Part shown: one piece after another, positions 1 to 8,500 of the stretch
Numbering within the stretch: position 1 is the stretch's first letter
How the letters are laid out: each line of letters starts with the position of its first letter
Assembly (NCBI GenBank): GCA_937897785.1
Contig: CALCNB010000250.1
Location: 1-11,512 of the forward strand
From: an uncultured Cellvibrionales bacterium
Lineage (GTDB): Bacteria > Pseudomonadota > Gammaproteobacteria > Pseudomonadales > UBA7434
Reading direction: 5' to 3'
DNA length: 11,512 bases
The notes under the pieces: generated by a model
What the model saw: the letters and a program-made list of their open reading frames with translations, nothing else
What the model was told of the DNA's origin: nothing
Databases searched by the model: none
Made by a program: the position numbers and the translations under genes

Positions 1-714
1 CTCTTTCAACCGCGCAGACCCAGCTGAGGCAGCCAAGTAAACACGCCACTGCTGACGCGTCACGGGCATATCTGAAACCACAGCCAAAATGTTAGCATAA
101 GCCGATTTAGAAAAACGCATACCATATTTAAACACGCGACGACTAGAACTGGTTTTTGAGACCAATGAGCGAGCCTCAGCAGGCGATGTACAGTTAGCAA
201 TGAGCAGACCACCTTTTAATAAGTGACGTTTCAGTAAAGGCAGCCACGCACCGTTATTACTATGCAAGTCTACCGCTCGAAGGGGCTCACCATCTTGTTC
301 ATAAAATAAATCATCAATAATAATATCAAAAGCTGGACCATTGTAACGGCTTAACCATTGCTCAGCGTCAGCTCTTTGTAATGAAATAGTCCTATCGGTT
401 AGATGTAGGAATTTTTTAGCTATATAAATATGCGTGGCGTCAATATCAACGGCTATCACTTGATCGATGCAAGCATATTGCTGAATTTTCTTAATGGCTG
501 CACCTGCCCCAAGGCCAAGCATCAAGATGCGAAGCGGCCGATCAACCGGGCGAAAAAAAATGGGTAACCACAGCATATCCCACACACCACCATTAAGGAA
601 ACGACCGCCATTGTATTGAGAGTGGAAGACATCATTACGGTACAAACGCAAAGAATTACCGGCTTTGCGAAGCTGGTAGTGATTATTATTTTTGTATTGC
701 TGCCAAACAACCAC
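1..714 (-). CDS. Spermidine-synthase-like SAM-dependent methyltransferase (3' end outside window)
   Basis: The minus-strand frame is open from about 714 to the left edge (238 codons, no stop reached), so the C-terminus is missing. Seen: residues 19-50 (GNSLRLYR..., FHSQYN..., GGVWDMLWLP) match the substrate-side strand and loop of the spermidine/spermine synthase fold. GLGAGA (67-72) is the SAM-binding glycine loop, followed by AVDID (88-92) and IIIDDLF (131-137). A true spermidine synthase usually has a D-S-(S/T)-D-P type active-site loop; here it is IDDLFYEQDG, and the N-terminal beta domain is short, so I infer a family methyltransferase of unknown substrate rather than SpeE. The start is uncertain. 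GTG at 714 has an AGG nine bases upstream and gives the expected N-terminus; a TAG lies ten codons further up and no ATG lies between. It begins 34 bp after the SIMPL gene stop and is probably co-transcribed with it. Confidence 0.72.
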   Translation of the reverse strand, partial: MVVWQQYKNNNHYQLRKAGNSLRLYRNDVFHSQYNGGRFLNGGVWDMLWLPIFFRPVDRPLRILMLGLGAGAAIKKIQQYACIDQVIAVDIDATHIYIAKKFLHLTDRTISLQRADAEQWLSRYNGPAFDIIIDDLFYEQDGEPLRAVDLHSNNGAWLPLLKRHLLKGGLLIANCTSPAEARSLVSKTSSSRRVFKYGMRFSKSAYANILAVVSDMPVTRQQWRVYLAASAGSARLKE

Positions 715-748
715 TTTAATGCGCCTAATCTTAATGAATAACTATAAT

Positions 749-1486
749 TTATTTAAACTCAAAGTGGGCAATGATTTTTTTACTAATCGATATACTGCCC
801 TGTGAAAAGGCAGTAGCATCGGACGCCGACGAAACAGATCGAGCTAAATAAGGGCGATGATTAGAATTGTTAAGCTCAGTCAAATGAACAAGGCCAAGCA
901 AGGTATGATTACTCGCCTTTAAAACAGCTTTAGCTTTTTCTGCAGCATTTTGGTAAGCGGCAGTTAACGCTTGCTGCTCTAAAGCAGAGTAATTACTTGA
1001 GCTAAGTTGAAGCTGCTCAAACCGATAACTACCTGCATTCGATAGCGCCTGAATCATTTCGCCATAAATCAAGAGATCATCTAAGGTTACCGACACTGTT
1101 CGCTGAGCCGTATAGCCCTTAATACTCCTTGTATTTTGATAATCGTACAAGGTCCTCATTGAGAAATCCATCGCTTGAATATGGGTTGCTGGCAAATCAA
1201 AATCAGCAAGCAGCGCTAACACTTTACCCAGTTGCTGCTCGACGTGATGATAGGCCTTAGACATAGTTTCAGCAGTGTGGTCAATCACAATCAGGAATGA
1301 CAATTCATCAGGGACAACGTCCAAGCTAGCCTCACCCGTCAGCTCAAGTGTATGAGCGCCGCTTAGACTAAACGCTTGTGTGGCCGATTGAGCGAACACT
1401 GGGCGCTGAAAAAATATCAGCGTAGCCAGCGTAGTGATAAAAATAAAACGACTGAGAACTAGATCTAAATTGCTACGGCTACCCAT
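749..1486 (-). CDS. Secreted SIMPL-domain (DUF541) protein
   Basis: 245 aa. Seen: an N-terminal signal peptide with a hydrophobic stretch at residues 12-26 and a likely cleavage site after VFA (residue 32), so the product is periplasmic or exported. The mature part follows the SIMPL/DUF541 pattern: a strand LTGEASLDVVPDE near residues 49-61, a long helix (MSKAYHHVEQQLGKVLALL), a GYTAQRTVSVTLDD strand near 123-136, and the helix ALEQQALTAAYQNAAEKAKA near 168-187. Known: the family includes E. coli YggE, linked to oxidative-stress tolerance, and the E. coli relative forms ring assemblies; no enzyme activity is established. The start is supported by AAGG seven bases upstream of the ATG, which overlaps the stop codon of the preceding protease gene. 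Only 10 bp separate the two genes, so translation is probably coupled. I infer a role in envelope quality control or stress. Confidence 0.85.
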   Translation of the reverse strand: MGSRSNLDLVLSRFIFITTLATLIFFQRPVFAQSATQAFSLSGAHTLELTGEASLDVVPDELSFLIVIDHTAETMSKAYHHVEQQLGKVLALLADFDLPATHIQAMDFSMRTLYDYQNTRSIKGYTAQRTVSVTLDDLLIYGEMIQALSNAGSYRFEQLQLSSSNYSALEQQALTAAYQNAAEKAKAVLKASNHTLLGLVHLTELNNSNHRPYLARSVSSASDATAFSQGSISISKKIIAHFEFK

Positions 1487-1496
1487 AAACTCACCT

Positions 1497-2867
1497 TTAG
1501 TTTAATACGATGAAGAGAGCACTATTGCCTCGGATGACGCGAAATAATAATTTCCCCTTGCTGCGCTTAGCCACTTCAGCTAACTGCTCATAATTTGCAA
1601 TTAATACTCGATTGATTGAAACGATACGATCCCCAACCATCAAGCCAGACTGAGCTGAAGGGGAGCTTTTCAAAATCGCGGTGATTTCGACACCCGCATC
1701 ATTTTTTGCATCTTTTAACTCTGCACCTTCTAAACGGGGATGGATATCCTTAGCCTCAAGTGCCATATTGACGGCATCGCCTACCTTGACGTTAAATTTC
1801 TTTGGCTTGCCTTCACGGATCAAATCAATTTTTAATGTGTCACCTATGCGAGCCGCACCAACGACATTTCTTAACTTAGCGGCTGTTGTCACTGCGTAGC
1901 CATCGACTTTCAAGATGATATCGCCAGACATTAATTTGGCCTTAGCCGCTGAACTTCCTTCTCTAACTTGGGTGATAAGTACGCCACGCTGCTGTTCATC
2001 AAGCTCAAAAGCTTCAGCTAACTCAGTGGTCACATCTTGAATGACAATCCCTAATTGACCACGCCTTACCTCACCAAATTCGAGCAGTTGATCGGCACTA
2101 TTTTTAGCCATATTCACCGGTATTGCCAAACCAATTCCAACATTACCGCCGTTTGGAGCAATAATTGCCGTATTAATACCGATCAATTCCCCCCGAAGGT
2201 TAACTAGCGCACCACCAGAATTACCTGGATTAATTGAGGCATCAGTTTGAATAAAATTCTCATACCCCTCAATGCCTAATCCAGAGCGCCCTAAGGCGCT
2301 AATAACGCCGGTGCTAACCGTATTTTCTAAGCCAAAGGGATTACCAATGGCAACGACAAAATCGCCTTGCCGTAAATCATTGGAGTCTGCCATGGATAAC
2401 TGCAATAGATTGTCGGCTTCAATGCTTAATATGGCAATATCTACCTCTGGGTCACTGCCCACTAACTTCGCTGTAAAAGTCCGCTTATCATTCAAGCTCA
2501 CATGGATTTCATCCGCACCTTCAACCACGTGATAATTAGTAATCACCGTACCGTTATCGGCATCAACGATCACACCGGAGCCTGCACTCTGGGTACGTCG
2601 CTTTCGAGATGGGGAATGAAACTGCCTACCGTTAGGTTGGCCAAAGAAATGCCTAAACAATGGGTCATTCAAAATCGGGTTATTCACCTCTCGAGTTGTA
2701 AAAGTTGAAATGTTAACAACCGCAGGGTTCACTTTTTCTAACATCGGCGCAAGGCTGGGTAAGGTTTCGCCTTGGCTATCAAATATAGGCAGTGCTGAAA
2801 ATGAGCCATGAGCTACTAAAAGAAAACTAAACAATAAACACAAACGTCGAGGTGAAAAGAACAGCAT
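1497..2867 (-). CDS. degQ: Periplasmic serine protease/chaperone of the HtrA (DegP/DegQ) family
   Basis: 456 aa when started at the ATG at 2867. An upstream in-frame ATG at 2951 would add 28 residues, but only 2867 has a strong AAGGAG six bases before it and puts a signal peptide at the very N-terminus (MLFFSPRRL..., cleavage near residue 24). Seen: a trypsin-like domain with the triad H113 (TNYHVVEGA), D143 (SDPEVDIAIL) and S217 (NPGNSGGAL). Two PDZ domains follow, at about 265-370 and 385-456, each with a DRI/DII-type ligand-binding segment. Two PDZ domains and a cleavable signal exclude the DegS/AlgW type. The loop between the first strands (about residues 58-95) is fairly short, closer to DegQ than DegP; the choice between degP, degQ and mucD is inference. 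Known role: degradation and refolding of damaged envelope proteins. It heads the protease-SIMPL-methyltransferase cluster and is divergent from hemB. Confidence 0.92.
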   Translation of the reverse strand: MLFFSPRRLCLLFSFLLVAHGSFSALPIFDSQGETLPSLAPMLEKVNPAVVNISTFTTREVNNPILNDPLFRHFFGQPNGRQFHSPSRKRRTQSAGSGVIVDADNGTVITNYHVVEGADEIHVSLNDKRTFTAKLVGSDPEVDIAILSIEADNLLQLSMADSNDLRQGDFVVAIGNPFGLENTVSTGVISALGRSGLGIEGYENFIQTDASINPGNSGGALVNLRGELIGINTAIIAPNGGNVGIGLAIPVNMAKNSADQLLEFGEVRRGQLGIVIQDVTTELAEAFELDEQQRGVLITQVREGSSAAKAKLMSGDIILKVDGYAVTTAAKLRNVVGAARIGDTLKIDLIREGKPKKFNVKVGDAVNMALEAKDIHPRLEGAELKDAKNDAGVEITAILKSSPSAQSGLMVGDRIVSINRVLIANYEQLAEVAKRSKGKLLFRVIRGNSALFIVLN

Positions 2868-2873
2868 CACAAA

Positions 2874-2879
2874 CTCCTT
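2874..2879 (-). promoter_or_regulatory. Shine-Dalgarno site that fixes the protease start
   Basis: On the minus strand AAGGAG lies six bases before the ATG at 2867. The upstream alternative start at 2951 has no comparable site, so this decides the shorter form, which carries a normal signal peptide. Confidence 0.8.
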
Positions 2880-2974
2880 GAAAAATAAAAACCCAACTAA
2901 TATTGCCCGATATACAATTGATGTGGAACTCATTAAACCCCAAACAGACAAAAAAATCGCTAACGATTGAGCTG

Positions 2975-2990
2975 TTTGATAGACATCAAA
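2975..2990. promoter_or_regulatory. FNR/Anr-type operator palindrome
   Basis: The 16-mer TTTGATAGACATCAAA contains TTGAT-N4-ATCAA at 2976-2989, a perfect match to the FNR/Anr consensus, plus one extra paired base on each side. FNR and Anr are Fe-S oxygen sensors that regulate genes under low oxygen, heme-biosynthesis genes among them in some gammaproteobacteria. Toward hemB, the nearest -10-like hexamer is TAAAAT at 3017-3022, which would place the site near -46 instead of the usual -41.5, so the regulated promoter is not settled. It could serve either divergent gene. Confidence 0.55.
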
Positions 2991-3136
2991 TGCCTCGAAT
3001 TAGTTCCAAATGTGATTAAAATCTTAAAAAAGCCCGTTTTAACCATAATTAATCATCTTATTTAACATTTTGTATTCACAATCATTAGCCCAAGACGATT
3101 ATTCTGTGGGTCCCGAGCATAAGGCCATTAATAGCA

Positions 3137-3166
3137 CTGATTATTTAGCTGATGTTATGCTAAAAT
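3137..3166 (+). promoter_or_regulatory. Candidate sigma-70 promoter of hemB
   Basis: CTGATT (3137-3142) could be a -35 element. It is followed by an 18-base spacer and TAAAAT (3161-3166, five of six consensus), with TG at 3158-3159 forming an extended -10. Transcription would begin near 3173, leaving a leader of about 40 nt before the hemB ATG. The -35 match is weak, so the call rests mostly on the extended -10. Confidence 0.4.
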
Positions 3167-3178
3167 TTAGTCATAACA
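3153..3178. repeat. Inverted repeat over the hemB promoter -10
   Basis: Outer arms TGTTATG (3153-3159) and CATAACA (3172-3178) are perfectly complementary. Inside them CTAAA and TTTAG also pair, offset by one bulged base. The dyad covers the proposed -10 and start point, where a repressor would act. It is AT-rich and short, so chance is possible. Confidence 0.35.
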
Positions 3179-3212
3179 ACTACTTTTCAATACAATTAAT
3201 AATGGCAACTGT

Positions 3213-4223
3213 ATGAATTGGAATTTTGCTCGTGGTCAGTCAAAACGAACCCGCATGAGACGTATGCGAAGCGATCGCTTTTCTCGCCAGTTGATGCAAG
3301 AGAATCAACTGGCGGCTAATGACTTCATTTACCCCATGTTCGTCATCGAAGGCAGCAATGAAAGACAGCCTATCACCCCAATGCCTGGCATTGAGCGTCT
3401 TAGCATTGATTTACTTTGCGCGGAAGCCAAGCATCTTCATAGCATCGGCATTCAAGCAATCGCCCTATTTCCTGTTGTCGACGCTCATCGAAAGAGCCTC
3501 AAAGCGGAAGAAGCATGGAATAAAGATGGACTCATTCAACGCGCCATTAAAGCCATCAAAGATAGTGTACCCGAGATTGGCATTATGACCGATGTGGCAC
3601 TCGACCCTTTTACCACGCACGGACAAGATGGCATTCTTGATGAGAGCAATTATGTTAGCAATGATGTAACGGTGGCCGCACTCGTCAAGCAAGCGCTTTC
3701 TCACGCTGATGCCGGTGCTGATATTGTTGCACCCTCCGACATGATGGATCATCGCGTTGGCAAAATACGAGACACGCTCGAAGCAGCTAATCATACTAAC
3801 ACAAAGATTATGGCCTACTCCGCCAAGTATGCTTCAAGCTTTTATGGACCTTTCAGAGAGGCCGTTGACTCTACAAGCAACCTTGCAGGAGCGGATAAAG
3901 CCAGCTATCAAATGGATCCTGCTAACGGCGATGAAGCGCTTCAAGAAATTGCTCTTGATCTTGCTGAGGGGGCAGACATGGTTATGATTAAACCTGGCAT
4001 GCCATACCTAGATATCATTTACCGCGTTAAGCAGCAATTCGCTGTGCCGACATTTGCGTATCAAGTCAGTGGTGAATATGCAATGCTAACAGCCGCTGAG
4101 AAAAATGGCTGGCTAGACGGCGATCAAACTATTTTTGAGTCACTTATCGCGTTTAAACGAGCAGGCGCCGATGGCATTCTTAGTTATTATGCCAAGCGTG
4201 TTGCAGAGACACTCGCTAAGTAA
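3213..4223 (+). CDS. hemB: Delta-aminolevulinic acid dehydratase (porphobilinogen synthase)
   Basis: 336 aa, the usual length for the family. It condenses two 5-aminolevulinate molecules to porphobilinogen in the cytoplasm, an early common step of heme and other tetrapyrrole synthesis. Seen: the Schiff-base lysines K205 (MAYSAKYASSFYGPFR) and K260 (ADMVMIKPGMPYLDII), the latter in the family signature, and the C-terminal KRAGADGILSYYAK. The metal loop reads TDVALDPFTTHGQDG (126-140), with aspartates D127, D131 and D139 where zinc-type enzymes carry cysteines. This is the Pseudomonas-like, magnesium-responsive class. The ATG at 3213 is the only ATG fitting the conserved N-terminus, but no clear Shine-Dalgarno precedes it; a four-codon reading frame (3202-3216) ends in a TGA overlapping this ATG. 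rlmG follows on the same strand. Confidence 0.97.
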   Translation: MNWNFARGQSKRTRMRRMRSDRFSRQLMQENQLAANDFIYPMFVIEGSNERQPITPMPGIERLSIDLLCAEAKHLHSIGIQAIALFPVVDAHRKSLKAEEAWNKDGLIQRAIKAIKDSVPEIGIMTDVALDPFTTHGQDGILDESNYVSNDVTVAALVKQALSHADAGADIVAPSDMMDHRVGKIRDTLEAANHTNTKIMAYSAKYASSFYGPFREAVDSTSNLAGADKASYQMDPANGDEALQEIALDLAEGADMVMIKPGMPYLDIIYRVKQQFAVPTFAYQVSGEYAMLTAAEKNGWLDGDQTIFESLIAFKRAGADGILSYYAKRVAETLAK

Positions 4224-4269
4224 ACTTGCAGCAAATAGCAAGCAAACGGAATTTACTTTGAGTGATGCC

Positions 4270-5550
4270 ATGAATGAGTCTATCCGACCCTCATCGACTC
4301 AATCGACGGGTGAAATTTTTCGCAATGCCTTTGGTGATTTTAAACTAAGGCGCTGGCCATTGGTTCGCCGTGATAAGTTGCAAGCTTGGGATGCGAGCGA
4401 CGAACTTATCTTGCAGCATCTTAGTGACAATTATAAAACACGACTACAACAACTAGAATCATCAGCGCAAAGAATACTGATAGTCAACGATGCTTTTGGG
4501 GCACTATCAACTTGCCTCTATCAGTACGGCGTATGTAATTGGAGTGATTCAAAAATTAGCCAAATGGCTGTCCAGAACAATATCAATCAACCCTATAACA
4601 TCAGCCGGCATGTAAGCCTAACGAACCAAAAAAACAAGCTTAGCTTACTTAGCAGCACGTCAATACCTAACGGCGACTATGGCATTGCTCTGATCAAAAT
4701 ACCGAAAACCAGCGCGCTACTTAAGCAACAACTGCTCAGCATTAAGACACTGATAAAAGACGATTGCGTCATAATTGGTGCTGGCATGACTAAACATATT
4801 CATAACTCCACATTAAAACTGTTCAGTGATGTTTTAGGCACAACAAAAAGCTCCTTAGCCAAGAAAAAAGCACGCTTAATCTTTAGCCAAATAGATGACT
4901 CGACTAAAGGGGATAAGCCCGTTCAGCTAGAGCCTTACAGCTACTATTGTAAAGAATTAGAAGGAACATTAACGAGCTACGCGAACGGTTTTTCAAAGAA
5001 CAACTTAGACCTAGGCACTAGGGCTATGCTTACCGCAATAAAAAATAATCGCCTGCCAGAAGCTAAACGCCTACTTGATTTAGCTTGCGGTAATGGCGTA
5101 CTGGGTATTTGTGCCGCTAAAACTTTGAGTGACAACGGCAAAGGAGAAATTAGCATAGATTTTATTGATGAATCTTACATGGCTGTAGCTGCTAGTCAGA
5201 CTAACTGTAGTCAATTCATAAGCAGCAAACACTCGTGCAAAGTTAACTTTATTGTCGAAGATGGTCTCAGTCATACTGAAAAAAAATATGATTGGATTAT
5301 CTGTAACCCGCCATTTCATCGTGGCAATACGATTGAAACACAAACTGCAAAGCGCTTATTTCGCGACAGTCACCGACATTTAGAAAATAACGGTGAACTA
5401 TGGATTGTCGGCAACCATCATTTAAAGTATCACCAAGCTTTAGAGAAAATATTTTCAAACTATAGACTTATATTCAGTGACCATCGCTTCAGTGTCATTG
5501 CCGCAAAGAAAATTAATCAAGACGAAGGCGAATCAACTAGCAACAACTGA
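4270..5550 (+). CDS. rlmG: 23S rRNA (guanine-N2) methyltransferase RlmG
   Basis: About 426 aa from the ATG at 4270; E. coli RlmG has 378. Known role: SAM-dependent N2-methylation of G1835 in 23S rRNA. Seen: an N-terminal inactive methyltransferase-like half (LQAWDASDELILQHL, ILIVNDAFGALS, IALIKIPKTSALLKQQL, LAKKKARLI). The catalytic half follows, with DLACGNGVLG (residues 270-279) as the SAM loop, FIDESYMAVAAS, and the NPPF catalytic motif (346-349) in WIICNPPFH. The two-half arrangement also exists in RsmC, but the DAFGALS and PKTSALL motifs match RlmG. The start is uncertain: the frame extends upstream to 4135 inside hemB, but that part shows no family similarity; TTG at 4258 is another option. 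The gap to hemB is 46 bp, so co-transcription is likely. The last 34 bases overlap the end of the convergent helicase gene. Confidence 0.88.
   Translation: MNESIRPSSTQSTGEIFRNAFGDFKLRRWPLVRRDKLQAWDASDELILQHLSDNYKTRLQQLESSAQRILIVNDAFGALSTCLYQYGVCNWSDSKISQMAVQNNINQPYNISRHVSLTNQKNKLSLLSSTSIPNGDYGIALIKIPKTSALLKQQLLSIKTLIKDDCVIIGAGMTKHIHNSTLKLFSDVLGTTKSSLAKKKARLIFSQIDDSTKGDKPVQLEPYSYYCKELEGTLTSYANGFSKNNLDLGTRAMLTAIKNNRLPEAKRLLDLACGNGVLGICAAKTLSDNGKGEISIDFIDESYMAVAASQTNCSQFISSKHSCKVNFIVEDGLSHTEKKYDWIICNPPFHRGNTIETQTAKRLFRDSHRHLENNGELWIVGNHHLKYHQALEKIFSNYRLIFSDHRFSVIAAKKINQDEGESTSNN
5517..5550. other. Tail-to-tail coding overlap of rlmG and the AddA-like gene
   Basis: rlmG stops with TGA at 5548-5550 on the plus strand; the AddA-like gene stops with TGA at 5519-5517 on the minus strand. 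The 34 bp between are coding on both strands, so there is no room for a bidirectional terminator between the genes and none was seen. Confidence 0.85.
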
Positions 5551-8500
5551 TCCACTAATGGTAAATAAAGTGCACACTGCGTATTAACCACATCGGTATT
5601 GAACTGACGGTCAAAACTGTTTACCGCTCGGTAATAATTATGTAACTGCTCAGTGTATCTCTCCACCTGCATCGCAAGCCATTCATCAATAGCACTACCG
5701 CTTGGCTGTGCTGTTTTATAATCAATAATCCATCGCGTCTTATCAGCATCAATAAAACTTCTATCAATAATAAAATGTTTAACATCGTTAGATAATGATT
5801 GATGTGATAATGGCCACTCATTTTTAATCGCTTGATGTTCAGAAGAAAATAACCAATCAGCAATAGAGCTGGTTGAAATAGTCTTAACAGCATCAACCAC
5901 TATGGCTACAGCTTCGTCAATACTATCACTACAAACACCTAACTGCTGCAGTCTAGACCGCCAAGCATCAGATCGATGAGACAAGCGCGATTGGTCATTC
6001 ACAGGCCCTGAGCCGATGAATTCGAATACCTCGTGTATGCAGGTTCCCACTTGTGGCATCACTTGATCTATATGCTGACCACTAAAAATAGTCTGTTTGT
6101 CAGGCCCGCCGTTAACTACTACGGTATTAAAGCTGTCAGGGTCATCACTGCGGATCACCTGCTCGGTAAAATAATCAGACTTTAATCGCTTCAACAATGG
6201 ATAAGCAGGCCCTGAATGATTTTCTGTTGTGCTAGCGGCAGGTAAAGGAATAATTGAGGGCTGATGAATAGCAGGCCACAAAGTATGCAAAAGGCTGTTA
6301 CTCGCTGGCGCTCGCGAAAGCCCCTCATCATCAACCTGTAACGCCGCTAATAGCAGTAGTCGAGATTTTGCACGAGTCGTGGCCACATAAAGCAAACGGG
6401 CATATTCATTCGCCAACATACGTTTATTTTCATCCGCTAAAAAGCTATACAAGTGACTGTTGGCCTTGTTTTTAACTGACGGTGATGGACTAAATGCACG
6501 ATCGAAATCAATTGAATCGAGCAATTCAGGCTCGTGATTAAGCTCAGCTACTGAATCAATGGGGCAAAGTAATAGCCCTGTTGAACCATCTTTGAATAAG
6601 TGCTCATTCCAATAAAGCAAGGGTTTTGTGTCACTTCTAGCGCCTTTATCAAGACCAGGCAAGATAACACTGTCGAACTCTAACCCCTTAGCTTTATGAA
6701 TTGTCATGATCTGAACAGGCTTGTAGCCACCCTGCTCTGCTTGTATATCACTGACGGTCTGCGTAAACAAACGTTGCAAATGATCTTCAAGCAGCGTCAC
6801 AGTAAACTTTTTACCCCCAAGACTTTCCGCTTGATCAAGACGCTCAACTAAGTCAAAAAAAGCAAGCGCTGAATCACTGTCATCACCATCGAAACTGCTG
6901 GAAGCTAAAGTCGGCCCATGTAAATTAGTCCATAGCTTTTCTAACCAAGACCTCATTGGCAGTCGAGAGCGCATCGACCAAGCTTCTTGCAACTTACGAG
7001 CAACGACGGTTAACCTTAAACCCCCTTGCTGAGACAATCGCTTAATGGCTGTATTCAACGCGCTATCAGTTTCGCCAGTCAAACAATAATTGACCAGCTT
7101 AGCAAGCGAAGGTTTTACATTAGAAGTTGTTGCAATAGTAGCACTATCAGCGTCTTCAGATTCCGATCCTGGTACTTCTAATGCGGCGTCACAGTCTGCG
7201 AGTATTTGAAGATCAGCAAGAGTCAAACCACACCATGGACCTCGTAAAATAGCAAGCCATGCCACCGTATCAGCAGGGTTTAACATTGCCTTAGTCATAG
7301 ATAGACAGTCATGAATAACTTCACGATCTTTTAACGGATCTAGGTCAATACCGGACCAAGCAATGCCTGCCTTGTTTAAGGCCGGAATAATGTCGACTAA
7401 ATGTGTGCGAGAACGAACCAGTATTGCAATAGATTCTGATGGGTGCTGTGACTGCTGACACTGTATTTCATCAACAACTTTAGTTGCTTCGCTTAAACGC
7501 CCACCTTCTTTATCGAAAAAAACGATCTCAGCTTGGCTGTCATTGTCTAGGTTATCCGCCATACTCTGCGACGGAGAATAAGGCACAGCCCCTCTCGAGT
7601 AATTCACTTCTGTCGGAAATATTTGACGGTAAGTCGCATTATTCCAATCAACAATAGTGCTAGTTGACCTAAAGTTGTTCACCAGGTCAACAGCAACCAA
7701 AGGCAAATCACCAATCCCATGCTCTTTTGCGCGAATGAATAGACCCACTTTCGCTGCTCTAAAACTGTAAATAGATTGCATGCCATCGCCTACTATAAAT
7801 AAGGTTCTTGGAGCAGATGCATGCAATACGTTTTCTTGATGCCACTCAGCGGTTAATGCCTGAATCAAATTAAACTGAGAAACTGAAGTGTCTTGAAATT
7901 CGTCAATCAGTATGTGGCGAATTTCACGATCCCATTTATGCGCTACTGCGGTGGGAGGCTCACCTTGATAATCGCGGTAAGAACCCAATAATGCCTCCAG
8001 AGCGGCAAGGGTTATCTCGATGTAATCACACTCGCCATTAATGCTAAATACCAGCCTGAGATGGGCGTAAAGGCGAATTAAGCACTGAGTTAATGGTTGA
8101 AGGATAGTATGATGATTCGCCTCAACGCCGGCAGCAACTAGCGATTGACTGATCGACAATGCCTGTTCTAATCCCGAACTAAGCGACATATCCTCAAGAA
8201 GTGAGGACATTAGCAACTTATTCTCTTCAAATAAAGCCTTTTGCTCGCTACCAATTGCCACGCTTTTAGAAGGAAAACCCTGTGCTTTAGTGACCGTCTT
8301 TCGAAACCGATTAGCCTTCGTGAGCAACAAAGAAAAGAGACCCAGCCATTGCGGTGCGGCCGCTAGCGATGCATCAGGAAGCGCTGTTAAATCATTAAGG
8401 CTCTTAATGTAGCAGTCTTGATCGGCTGACTTATGCTGCGCTGCAAATCGTGCCAGCAGGCATAAGTCTGACTCGAAAGGCAATAACTGCTGTCGTAACT

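Larger units (their letters stand above)
2868..3212. other. Divergent intergenic region between protease gene and hemB
   Basis: 345 bp with no credible gene. It is AT-rich with many A/T runs. It holds the protease ribosome-binding site at its left end, an FNR/Anr-like palindrome near the left third, and a probable hemB promoter with an overlapping dyad near the right end. I saw no convincing sigma-70 promoter for the protease direction, no terminator and no RNA gene. Confidence 0.7.

Noticed and set aside
522..710. Short 62-codon minus-strand reading frame with hydrophobic translation
   Set aside because: It overlaps in another frame the spermidine-synthase-like methyltransferase, whose motifs are clear; a shadow frame.
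1681..2708. Plus-strand reading frames opposite the protease gene
   Set aside because: Their translations lack any domain, and the minus-strand HtrA triad and PDZ domains fully explain the region.
2868..2951. 28-residue N-terminal extension of the protease
   Set aside because: It has no ribosome-binding site and would bury the signal peptide; the ATG at 2867 has AAGGAG at the right distance.
2924..2955. Possible sigma-E promoter (GGAACTC on the plus strand)
   Set aside because: It points toward hemB instead of the protease, and no sigma-E -10 element follows at the right spacing.
3465..3794. 109-codon minus-strand frame opposite hemB
   Set aside because: It is antisense to strongly conserved HemB sequence with no ribosome-binding site or family features.
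4135..4269. Longer rlmG start inside hemB
   Set aside because: The extra 45 residues only mirror hemB coding sequence in another frame and show no similarity to the family.
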